DNA of 64,000 nt. Source: Anaerolineales bacterium (GTDB lineage: Bacteria > Chloroflexota > Anaerolineae > Anaerolineales > Villigracilaceae). Made by a program: the position numbers and the translations under genes. The stretch is from contig CP129480.1 in the NCBI GenBank assembly GCA_030583885.1, positions 3,970,714 through 4,034,713 on the forward strand, given 5' to 3'. The notes under the pieces are model-generated. The model did not search any database. It saw nothing but the letters and a program-made list of their open reading frames with translations, and was not told the origin of the DNA. Below, piece by piece: positions 57,564 to 64,000 of the stretch (within the stretch, counting starts at the first letter, position 1; each line of letters starts with the position of its first letter).

Positions 57564-58367
57564 ATGATGAAATCATCCAAGATATTTTTCCAAAACGACA
57601 AGTTCACGCTCATTCAAGGGGATGTATTGACTACGCCACATGTGGACGATTCCAGCGTGGATTTGATCGTCACATCGCCGCCCTACAACGTGGACATCCA
57701 ATACAACTCCCACAAGGACGATGTCACATACGCGGAGTATCTGGAGTTCAGCAAAAAATGGATGACACGCTGTCTCGACTGGCTGAAGGATGACGGGCGA
57801 TTCTGTCTAAACATCCCGCTCGACAAGAACAAGGGCGGACAGCAAAGCGTCGGCGCAGATCTGACAACGCTAGCGAAGGAAATCGGCTTTCAATATCACT
57901 CCACCATCGTTTGGAATGAAGGCAATATTTCACGCCGAACAGCATGGGGTTCGTGGAAAAGCGCCTCTGCGCCGTATGTGATCGCGCCCGTGGAATTGAT
58001 CGTGGTCTTGTACAAAAAGAACTGGAAGAAGACCAGCGGAAGCAAGATCTCGGATGTCGAACGCGACGACTTCATGGCATGGACGAACGGCTTGTGGACG
58101 TTCAACGGCGAGAGCAAAAAGAAGATCGGGCATCCCGCACCGTTCCCCATCGAATTGCCGCGCAGATGCTTGAAACTATTCAGCTATGTGGATGATGTGG
58201 TGCTCGATCCATTTTGCGGAAGCGGCACAACCGTGATCGCGGCGGTGTCCAGCAACCGAAAAGGCATCGGTATTGACGTGGATAAAAAATACTGCGAACT
58301 TGCACGCAAGCGCGTGCTTGACCATGCCGCATCGAAACTTGAACTTCCAAAAGCTGGAAAAAAATAA
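57564..58367 (+). CDS. Beta-class DNA methyltransferase (probably N4-cytosine)
   Basis: 267 aa. Catalytic motif IV TSPPYNVD at residues 37-44 precedes SAM motif I DPFCGSGTTV near the C-terminus: the beta-class order. SPPY rather than DPPY favours N4-cytosine methylation. A target-recognition segment lies between (GNISRRTAWGSWKSASAPYV and following). No Shine-Dalgarno is seen; TATAAT lies 5 nt before the ATG, so the transcript might be leaderless. The next gene, 10 bp on, looks like a PD-(D/E)xK nuclease, giving a compact type II restriction-modification pair. Confidence 0.9.
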   Translation: MMKSSKIFFQNDKFTLIQGDVLTTPHVDDSSVDLIVTSPPYNVDIQYNSHKDDVTYAEYLEFSKKWMTRCLDWLKDDGRFCLNIPLDKNKGGQQSVGADLTTLAKEIGFQYHSTIVWNEGNISRRTAWGSWKSASAPYVIAPVELIVVLYKKNWKKTSGSKISDVERDDFMAWTNGLWTFNGESKKKIGHPAPFPIELPRRCLKLFSYVDDVVLDPFCGSGTTVIAAVSSNRKGIGIDVDKKYCELARKRVLDHAASKLELPKAGKK

Positions 58368-58377
58368 TCCATCCATT

Positions 58378-58896
58378 ATGCCAACCGTCAATTTTAGAAA
58401 TCGCTTCGATAAAAAAGATTCGCTTGAGTTGGGTGAGAACGCCGAAGTGGCCTTCACAGAGATGGCGAAGGCGCGCGGCTGGAAGATCTCCGCTGCCACA
58501 AAAGAGCAGAACATCGACGAACATTGGGACTTCCGGATCGAAAAAGAGGGTCAACCCTATAAGGTCGAAGTCAAAAGCGAAAAGCGCATCAAGCGGAACG
58601 ACGACAACTCACAAGCCGACTTCATCTGGGTCGAGCTCCGCAACGTGCGCGGCGAAATCGGCTGGCTGTTTGGCAGGGCGGATTTGATTGCGCTCGAAAA
58701 AGGAACATCCTTCGTCTTCGTCAAACGGCTCGACCTTCTCGGGGTGGTGAATCAAAAAGTGAACCTGGTAGCAAAGGTCAGGTCCGCGAAAGAGGCACTC
58801 TACAAGATATACACCCGCAGCGGGCGCAAGGACAAACTCACCCTGCTCCCCGTCCGCGACATTGAGCCGGTCATTTTTATGGAATGGAAAAGATAG
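58378..58896 (+). CDS. Putative PD-(D/E)xK restriction endonuclease
   Basis: 172 aa, no family recognised by name. The nuclease core is readable: an acidic residue D51 in DEHWDFRIEK, then E64-V-K66 in YKVEVKSEK, preceded by a helix with Glu20 (ELGENAEVAF). That is the spacing of PD-(D/E)xK enzymes, here a short form. I start at the ATG at 58378, after the methyltransferase stop. Genetic pairing with the methyltransferase supports restriction; a repair or Vsr-like nuclease is the alternative. Confidence 0.72.
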   Translation: MPTVNFRNRFDKKDSLELGENAEVAFTEMAKARGWKISAATKEQNIDEHWDFRIEKEGQPYKVEVKSEKRIKRNDDNSQADFIWVELRNVRGEIGWLFGRADLIALEKGTSFVFVKRLDLLGVVNQKVNLVAKVRSAKEALYKIYTRSGRKDKLTLLPVRDIEPVIFMEWKR

Positions 58897-59652
58897 ATGA
58901 TGAAAAAATCACCGACATTATTGACTTTAATATTTCTCCTGACCTCCTGCAGTCTCAACGCCTCCCCTCCGAACTCTGAGCCTGTTGCTGTGACCGAGAG
59001 ATTTATCCCCGCATCGGAAACCGCATCCCCAACGCTTGCACCGCCAACCGAAACATCCACACCCCTGCCCACCCAAACCAGCACGCCCATCCCGATCGTA
59101 GACGAACTGAAAGCCACGGTGACTGCGGACAAACTCGTTTGCCGCTATGGACCGGGCGCAAACTACCTGTATCTTTTCTCGTTCAACAAGGGGACGCCCA
59201 TCACCATTATCGGGCAGGCGAAAGGGAACCATTGGGTATTGGTGGAAAACGGTCAGCAGGATTGCTGGGTAAACTCGCAATTCGTGGAGGCGTCGGGCGA
59301 CATGAAACAACTCCGCTCCGTCTACCCCGATGGATATAAAATCCCCGTCTCACCCTATTACGGACCGACTACCGTCCTCAAATCCACCCGCGAAGGAGAC
59401 AAAGTCATTGTATCGTGGATCGAGATCATCGTCAGCCCGGGCAAATATGAAAATGAATATATGTTCCCCTACATTGTCGAAGTCTGGTATTGCAAAGACG
59501 GGCAGATTGTCTTCGATACTCTCGGCTCGAGACTCGCCTTTATCTCATTCATGGACGAAGTCGGCTGTGATGAACCCTCCCGCGGGCGCGTGTACATTCA
59601 GGAAAAGCACGGCTACGCCGGTCCCGCTGAGATTCCGTGGCCTGAGAGGTAA
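58897..59652 (+). CDS. Lipoprotein with SH3-like domain
   Basis: 251 aa. Signal peptide with lipobox LLTSC (Cys18), then a Pro/Thr/Ser-rich linker (about 25-70) and a bacterial SH3-like domain (CRYGPGANYLYLFSFNKGT to CWVNSQFVE). A C-terminal domain of about 120 residues is of unknown type. Probably anchored on the cell surface. It starts immediately after the nuclease stop, so it may be read with the R-M pair. The end of a second, broken copy lies at 61072-61146 beyond the sulfatase. Confidence 0.82.
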   Translation: MMKKSPTLLTLIFLLTSCSLNASPPNSEPVAVTERFIPASETASPTLAPPTETSTPLPTQTSTPIPIVDELKATVTADKLVCRYGPGANYLYLFSFNKGTPITIIGQAKGNHWVLVENGQQDCWVNSQFVEASGDMKQLRSVYPDGYKIPVSPYYGPTTVLKSTREGDKVIVSWIEIIVSPGKYENEYMFPYIVEVWYCKDGQIVFDTLGSRLAFISFMDEVGCDEPSRGRVYIQEKHGYAGPAEIPWPER

Positions 59653-59676
59653 CCCCCAACAACATTGTGGTCAGGA

Positions 59677-59682
59677 TATAAT
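59677..59682 (+). promoter_or_regulatory. Candidate -10 of the sulfatase gene
   Basis: TATAAT 47 nt upstream of the start, with no good -35. AAGGAATT follows 10 nt before the ATG. Confidence 0.4.
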
Positions 59683-59728
59683 TTAAGCCATTGCAGCACA
59701 AAACCAAACATATGAAGGAATTCAATCA

Positions 59729-61051
59729 ATGAGAGTAAAAACATCCGTCCGCTTGTGGACATTTCTCATCGCAACGTTTCTATTGACCCTCAGTGGATGC
59801 GTAACGCATTTCCAAAAAGATGGGCGCCCGAACATACTGATCATTGTTACAGACGACCAGCGGTACGATACCATGGAGTTCATGCCACAAACACAGGCCG
59901 CCATCTTCGATCAGGGGGTAACCTTCCAGCATGGTTTTGTCACAACCCCACTCTGCTGCCCAAGCCGGGCAAGCATATTCACCGGAATGTACGCCCACAA
60001 ACATGGCGTCACAAATAACAACGCGGAATTGGAGTATCCAACCTTTATCGAACTAATGAAGAAAAACGGATATTACACTGGGTTAGTCGGAAAATACCTC
60101 AATTCGTGGAAGGGAGAGCCGCGCCCAGAATATGATTACTGGATTTCATTCCAATTTGGAGAAACAAGATACTACAATCCACGCCTGAATGTAAACGGGG
60201 AATGGATACGTCATCAAGGAGAGTATGTCACATATTCTTTAGGGAATTATGTGATCGACTTTCTTCGAAAAGCAGAAAAGAAAAATAAGCCTTTTATTCT
60301 TATTTACACACCCAATGCCCCTCATAATCCCGCCACACCTGCTGATGAAGACTTAAATACTTTCGCAGACCTACCTCCCCACCGCCCTCCAAGCTTCGAT
60401 GAACCTGATATTGCAGACAAACCTGAATGGATGTTAAGAGATGGGCCATTACACCCGGATATCATTAAAATGATTGATGATTTCCGTTTGAATCAAATCC
60501 GCACGCTTGTATCGCTAGACCGTACCATTGGCAGCATTATGACAGAACTTGCTGAACTAAATATGCTCGATAATACCGTTATTATTTTCATCTCAGACAA
60601 TGGCATCCATTGGGGAGAGCATAGGTTGTTTTCAAAAAGCACCATTTATGATGAAACCAATCGAGTCCCATTCGCACTTCGCTATCCTTCGCTTGTGCCT
60701 AGACCCTACATTGACCGACAACATGTCGTTGCCAATATAGACATTGCCCCCACATCGCTAGACATTGCAGGAATCCCCATTCCAAAGGACATGGATGGCA
60801 TGTCCATTTTAAAACTTCTCTCAGGTAACGGCAATTGGCGGGAGGGGGTACTAATCGAAGGCTGGCCCCCGCGGGGCATTTACAGTGCTGTCCATACCGG
60901 CAATTATGTATACGCAGAAACACTCGGCGATATTTCCGAATTCTACGACCTGGAAAAAGATCCTTATCAGTTACAAAACATCGTTAACGATCCCCAATAT
61001 CATGACATCGTTGAGGAACACCGCAAATTACTCCTGGAACTCACCAGATAG
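59729..61051 (+). CDS. Lipoprotein sulfatase (formylglycine type I)
   Basis: 440 aa. Lipobox LSGC with Cys24, then sulfatase fold: metal-binding NILIIVTDDQR (D42/D43), and the C-x-P-S-R motif CCPSRAS with C76 as the residue converted to formylglycine. Further IFISDNG with metal Asp/Asn. It cleaves sulfate esters of exogenous or surface glycans. It needs a formylglycine-generating enzyme, none of which is nearby. By eye the gene is more AT-rich than its neighbours, and it lies against a relic of a duplicated lipoprotein gene, suggesting acquisition. Confidence 0.9.
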   Translation: MRVKTSVRLWTFLIATFLLTLSGCVTHFQKDGRPNILIIVTDDQRYDTMEFMPQTQAAIFDQGVTFQHGFVTTPLCCPSRASIFTGMYAHKHGVTNNNAELEYPTFIELMKKNGYYTGLVGKYLNSWKGEPRPEYDYWISFQFGETRYYNPRLNVNGEWIRHQGEYVTYSLGNYVIDFLRKAEKKNKPFILIYTPNAPHNPATPADEDLNTFADLPPHRPPSFDEPDIADKPEWMLRDGPLHPDIIKMIDDFRLNQIRTLVSLDRTIGSIMTELAELNMLDNTVIIFISDNGIHWGEHRLFSKSTIYDETNRVPFALRYPSLVPRPYIDRQHVVANIDIAPTSLDIAGIPIPKDMDGMSILKLLSGNGNWREGVLIEGWPPRGIYSAVHTGNYVYAETLGDISEFYDLEKDPYQLQNIVNDPQYHDIVEEHRKLLLELTR

Positions 61052-61071
61052 AGATGCAGATATGAATGACC

Positions 61072-61146
61072 TCGCGCAGGTGCAGGTACAACCAGGAGAA
61101 GCACAGCCATGCGGGTCTCATTGAGATTCCATGGCCCGAGAGGTAA
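61072..61146 (+). pseudogene. 3'-end relic of a second copy of the SH3-like lipoprotein gene
   Basis: Read in frame it gives RYNQEKHSHAGLIEIPWPER and a stop, against VYIQEKHGYAGPAEIPWPER at the end of the intact gene (59590-59652). Only about 25 codons remain. The rest is missing or replaced by the sulfatase gene just upstream. Confidence 0.8.
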
Positions 61147-61229
61147 ATCCACAAATTGCATAGATGGCACAGATGTAAAAGCAATAAGCCTTTGATTTTT
61201 TCAAGGACATTATTGATGCTGGTATTTGA

Positions 61230-61541
61230 TTAATCGGCTTTAAGCGAGTGAATCAGAATATCCCTGAGCTTGTAGGAATATCCTATCAGCTCAAGTTCCG
61301 GGGCAACCGAACCAGCGGTTTCGATCCTGAAATTGCCGATCCCAAAAATACGGTCAAAGAGGTTCTGGTCGGCGGCATAGTTGGTGATCCGCGAAAAGGG
61401 AATGATGACCTCGTTCTTGCCCAGAATCCCCTTTCGATACATCAGTCGATCCTCATACACGTCCAATGTTTCCGAAAAATGAGCAATGATGCGCGGGTTC
61501 ACCACAGACCACCAGCGTATGGCGGGTTTGAAAGATTGCAT
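61230..61541 (-). CDS. Bacterial PH-domain protein (bPH_2/DUF304-like)
   Basis: 103 aa, single domain without membrane segment: RWWSVVNPRIIAHFSETLDV, YRKGILGKNEVIIPFSRITN, then the amphipathic FDRIFGIGNFRIETAGS typical of bPH_2 proteins. Those usually follow membrane helices (YdbS/YdbT-like); here the domain stands alone. AAAGGAT lies 8 nt before the ATG ending at 61541. Function unknown. Confidence 0.85.
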   Translation of the reverse strand: MQSFKPAIRWWSVVNPRIIAHFSETLDVYEDRLMYRKGILGKNEVIIPFSRITNYAADQNLFDRIFGIGNFRIETAGSVAPELELIGYSYKLRDILIHSLKAD

Positions 61542-61608
61542 TGATTCTATCCTTTCGAATTGCCGTTCTACTTGTATATATCGGCATATTATACATAGCT
61601 TTTGTTTT

Positions 61609-61658
61609 ACGAAACGAATTTGCCCCCAACCAAAAAGCTGAGGGCAAATTCGTTTCGT
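61609..61658. repeat. 17-bp perfect inverted repeat next to tRNA-Asn
   Basis: ACGAAACGAATTTGCCC (61609-61625) and GGGCAAATTCGTTTCGT (61642-61658) with a 16-nt loop, 6 nt beyond the 3' end of the tRNA. No T-run follows on the minus strand. It may end or protect the tRNA transcript, or be the trace of an element. Confidence 0.8.
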
Positions 61659-61664
61659 ACATAG

Positions 61665-61737
61665 CTCCTTGCCTAGGACTTGAACCTAGAACCTAGCGGT
61701 TAACAGCCGCTCGCTCTGCCAATTGAGCTAGCAAGGA
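61665..61737 (-). tRNA. tRNA-Asn (GTT)
   Basis: Cloverleaf on the minus strand: acceptor TCCTTGC / GCAAGGA with discriminator G, D arm GCTC...GAGC, anticodon stem AGCGG / CCGCT with loop CTGTTAA (anticodon GTT), T arm CTAGG-TTCAAGT-CCTAG. 73 nt with no encoded CCA. Confidence 0.97.
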
Positions 61738-61748
61738 AAGCGAACGAC

Positions 61749-61777
61749 ATTATATGTATAAGCGCAGGGGATGTCAA
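61749..61777 (-). promoter_or_regulatory. Consensus promoter of tRNA-Asn
   Basis: Minus-strand TTGACA (61777-61772), 17-nt spacer, TATAAT (61754-61749): fully consensus. Transcription would start about 5 nt before the tRNA. The -35 overlaps the end of glpX. Confidence 0.92.
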
Positions 61778-62766
61778 TACCTTATCGCGCTCAGGTTCTC
61801 CAGTTTATCCGTCGTGTGTGTGGCGGTGATCTGGCGGACAGTGCCGGTCAAGCCGCGCACCACGAGTGTATCGGTGGTGATGTGGTCACCGTAATAGCGC
61901 ACACCCTTGAGCAGTTCGCCGTCCGTGATGCCGGTGGTTGCGAAGAACACATCTTCGGAAGAAACCAGGTCGTTCATGGTCAGCACCTTGTCGAAGTCAA
62001 AACCTGCATCGCGGCCACGGCGCAATTCGTCCTCATCACGCGCATATAACTTGCCCTGAATCTCGCCGCCCATGGCGCGCAGGGCGCAAGCCGTGATGAC
62101 ACCCTCGGGCGTACCGCCGACGCCGAACAGGACATCCACGCCTGAATCAGAACTCGCAGTCATCAAAGCCGCCGCCACATCGCCATCCGGGATCTGGCGG
62201 ATGCGAGCGCCCGCCCTGCGGATCTCAGCGATCATGTCCACATGACGCGGACGGTCCAGGATGATGGTGGTCAAATCTTCAATCGCCTTGCCTTTTGCCT
62301 TTGCAATTGCCTTCATGTTTTCAGTGATGGATTTTTCAATATCGATCTTCCCTTTCGCCTCCGGTCCCACTGCGATCTTGTTCATATAAACAAAAGGACC
62401 CGGGTCGAACATTGTCCCGCGCGGGGCAACCGCAACCATCGCCAGCGAATTCGAGCGGCCAAATGCCAGGGGGCGTGTCCCGTCAATAGGGTCTACGGCA
62501 ACATCCACGTCCGGTTTTGAACCGTTGCCCACGATCTCGCCGTTGAACAACATCGGAGCCTTATCCTTTTCCCCTTCCCCAATGACAATGACCCCGTTCA
62601 TATCCACTGTACTGAGGATTAAACGCATCGCATTGACCGCAGCCTGATCCGCTCCTTCCTTATCGCTTCGACCCATAAAGCGACCCGCCATCATCGCCGC
62701 GGCTTCGGTGACACGCGCAAGTTCAAGCGCGAGGTTGCGTGTGGGGGTTGCGCCAAGAACATCCAT
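61774..62766 (-). CDS. glpX: Fructose-1,6-bisphosphatase class II
   Basis: Gluconeogenic phosphatase of the GlpX family. Motifs: NLALELARVTEAAA at the start, IGEGEKDKAPML with metal-binding acids, VDPIDGTRPLAFG (the DPxDGT signature), and GVGGTPEGVITACALRAMGGEIQG. 330 aa. AGGAGA lies 6 nt before the ATG ending at 62766. It lies 14 bp after cdsA in the same transcript; despite the symbol it is not near the glycerol genes here. Confidence 0.95.
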   Translation of the reverse strand: MDVLGATPTRNLALELARVTEAAAMMAGRFMGRSDKEGADQAAVNAMRLILSTVDMNGVIVIGEGEKDKAPMLFNGEIVGNGSKPDVDVAVDPIDGTRPLAFGRSNSLAMVAVAPRGTMFDPGPFVYMNKIAVGPEAKGKIDIEKSITENMKAIAKAKGKAIEDLTTIILDRPRHVDMIAEIRRAGARIRQIPDGDVAAALMTASSDSGVDVLFGVGGTPEGVITACALRAMGGEIQGKLYARDEDELRRGRDAGFDFDKVLTMNDLVSSEDVFFATTGITDGELLKGVRYYGDHITTDTLVVRGLTGTVRQITATHTTDKLENLSAIRY

Positions 62767-62779
62767 GATGTCTCCTACC

Positions 62780-63592
62780 TTATAGAATGAACCAAACAAG
62801 AAAGTAGTACCCGATGACCGCGCCCCATAACCATGAATCAATACGGTCAAAGAAGCCGCCGTGACCGGGGATGATGTCACTCGAATCCTTGATGCCCGAC
62901 TGGCGTTTAATCATGCTTTCCCCGAGATCGCCCAGCGGCGGCAAGGCTCCGAGCAATAACCCCATCATCGCACCCTGCCAGATGGCAATGTCGCTCGCCA
63001 GGCTTCCAAACGTGGTAAATACATATACATAAAAACCGCCGGTAATCGCCCCCGTGAAGACACTCGCCGCATAGCCCTCCCAGCTTTTCCTGGGGCTGAG
63101 GCGCGGCGCCATTTTATGTTTTCCGTATGCCCTGCCAATCGAGTATGCACCCGAGTCTCCCGACCAAACACAGAACATCACCAGCATAAACCACCAGCCG
63201 CCATTGGGAAGGTTGCGCAAGTCAAGAAGATACGCGCCGATCCAGCCGAGATAAGCCAGCCCTGTCAGGGTGATACCAAAATCAAGCGCGGCCTGGTCCC
63301 GCCCGCGCTCATAGGCGTAAAGATGATATGTCAGCGCAATCAGGATGGCCCCCGCAAAAAGGGGCATGGCATATTGCGGAAAAAACATGCGGGCCATCAG
63401 AATCAAAGCCACGCCGCCGACTGTGATGTGCATGTGCGGCTCAACGCTCGCCGCGCGGAACAGATGCACAAATTCCCATGCCGCACCAATGATGAAGGTG
63501 CCCATTAATAGAAAATAAAAGATGCCGCCAAGCAGTATGGCGGGCATTCCAATCAAAGCCAATCCAAGAGCAGTGATAAGTCTTCTACGCAT
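62780..63592 (-). CDS. cdsA: Phosphatidate cytidylyltransferase
   Basis: Makes CDP-diacylglycerol for phospholipid synthesis. About seven to eight membrane segments in 270 aa and the CDP-alcohol signature near the C-terminus, GDLGESMIKRQSGIKDSSDI followed by IPGHGGFFDRIDS. I start at the ATG ending at 63592, which overlaps the end of uppS by 8 bp. The uppS-cdsA order is common in bacteria. Confidence 0.95.
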   Translation of the reverse strand: MRRRLITALGLALIGMPAILLGGIFYFLLMGTFIIGAAWEFVHLFRAASVEPHMHITVGGVALILMARMFFPQYAMPLFAGAILIALTYHLYAYERGRDQAALDFGITLTGLAYLGWIGAYLLDLRNLPNGGWWFMLVMFCVWSGDSGAYSIGRAYGKHKMAPRLSPRKSWEGYAASVFTGAITGGFYVYVFTTFGSLASDIAIWQGAMMGLLLGALPPLGDLGESMIKRQSGIKDSSDIIPGHGGFFDRIDSWLWGAVIGYYFLVWFIL

Positions 63593-64000
63593 TGGATTCC
63601 TGTAATTCTCCCGAGGATACCTTTCCATAACGCCTGTCGCGGTGGGCAAATGTCTCCAGTGCGCGGCGATATTCTTCCTTGTCAAAATCAGGCCAGAAGG
63701 TGGGGGTGATATACCATTCCGAGTAGGCGGCTTGCCAGATGAGAAAATTACTCACACGTAATTCGCCCGACGTGCGGATGATGAGGTCGGGGTCTGGCAC
63801 ACCGGCTGTGAACAAATATTTGTTCACCATGTCGTCGGTCACTTCATCGGCAGGAATGCCGTCCTTGATAATCTTCTGGATCGCGCAGACGATCTCATCC
63901 CGTCCACCATAATTGAACGCCACATTCAAGACAAGGCGGTCATTGTTCTTTGTCAGTTCAATGGCATGTAAGACTTTTTTCTGGATGCCGGGATCAAGTC
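63585..64000 (-). CDS. uppS: Undecaprenyl diphosphate synthase, C-terminal part (truncated by window)
   Basis: cis-Prenyltransferase that builds the C55 carrier for wall and glycan synthesis. About 138 codons are visible: NVAFNYGGRDEIV, DPDLIIRTSGELRVSNFLIWQ and the YSEWYITPTFWPDF end motif, all diagnostic. The reading frame is open to the window edge, so the N-terminal half, with the DGNGRWA-type site, is outside. It overlaps cdsA by 8 bp. Confidence 0.95.
   Translation of the reverse strand, partial: LDPGIQKKVLHAIELTKNNDRLVLNVAFNYGGRDEIVCAIQKIIKDGIPADEVTDDMVNKYLFTAGVPDPDLIIRTSGELRVSNFLIWQAAYSEWYITPTFWPDFDKEEYRRALETFAHRDRRYGKVSSGELQESNA

Overview
This 64 kb window looks like a chromosomal segment of a Chloroflexota bacterium, most likely of the class Anaerolineae. 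That placement is an inference from gene content, not from a marker gene. The supporting signs are mid-50s GC by eye, no outer-membrane/LPS genes, a bactofilin, VanW and LCP wall proteins, many small multi-membrane-segment proteins, and an isolated 6-pyruvoyl-tetrahydropterin synthase / zinc-free MDR dehydrogenase cluster. I see no rRNA, CRISPR array, prophage or transposase. There is one tRNA (Asn, GTT).

Layout. 0-7.6 kb: flavin amine oxidase; a tightly controlled membrane-protein gene behind a TTGACA/TAAAAT promoter with two palindromic operators; a lytic transglycosylase; a two-component system with a terminator between regulator and kinase; an RluA pseudouridine synthase; a thiostrepton-resistance-type rRNA methyltransferase; a META lipoprotein. 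7.6-10.7 kb: a three-gene ABC-2 exporter and a compact SIMPL protein. 10.8-15.2 kb: kynureninase, lysS and greA, then a PIG-L deacetylase. 15.2-21.9 kb: PilZ protein, then MDR dehydrogenase, ComB-like phosphatase, cation/proton antiporter, PTPS, GT4 glycosyltransferase, permuted NlpC/P60 hydrolase and an EamA exporter. 22-25.5 kb: DEAD-box helicase, an orphan PAS protein with an 8-TM partner, and a cold-shock protein. 25.6-35.8 kb: GT-C-like membrane protein, sugar epimerase, Aag glycosylase, FabI, bactofilin, a prolyl-tRNA-synthetase-like protein without synthetase motifs, DUF3592/PH membrane proteins, DUF92 kinase-like protein, an SDR and an aldo-keto reductase. 35.9-43.8 kb (minus): TGS-uridine kinase, ketopantoate reductase, histidine phosphatase, then a surface-glycan operon (GT2, WecE aminotransferase, methyltransferase, WbqC, GT2). 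43.8-50.4 kb: glpD, glpK, an aquaporin and katG. 50.5-57.5 kb: fmt, two DUF4870 proteins, LCP, HEAT, Trm112-like, VanW and DsbA proteins. 57.5-61.2 kb: a compact restriction-modification pair, an SH3-like lipoprotein, and a sulfatase that sits in front of a relic of a second copy of that lipoprotein gene. 61.2-64 kb: PH-domain protein, tRNA-Asn, glpX, cdsA and the truncated uppS.

How parts fit. MIP channel, glycerol kinase and glycerol-3-phosphate dehydrogenase make a glycerol-use operon. UppS and CdsA supply lipid carrier and CDP-diacylglycerol for the envelope, and LCP/VanW/SLT act on the wall. The helicase and cold-shock genes both have long structured leaders.

Most unusual items: (1) the ProRS-like protein that keeps the editing-domain residues and anticodon-binding domain but lacks class II motifs 2 and 3; (2) the double-operator promoter at 1557-1616; (3) terminator-like structures in the leaders of greA and csp, and alternative stems in the helicase leader; (4) a double inverted repeat lying in frame inside kynureninase; (5) three copies of a dispersed TCATTGCGAG...GCAATCTC repeat and several 7-8-mer repeats at gene ends; (6) the sulfatase/lipoprotein relic.
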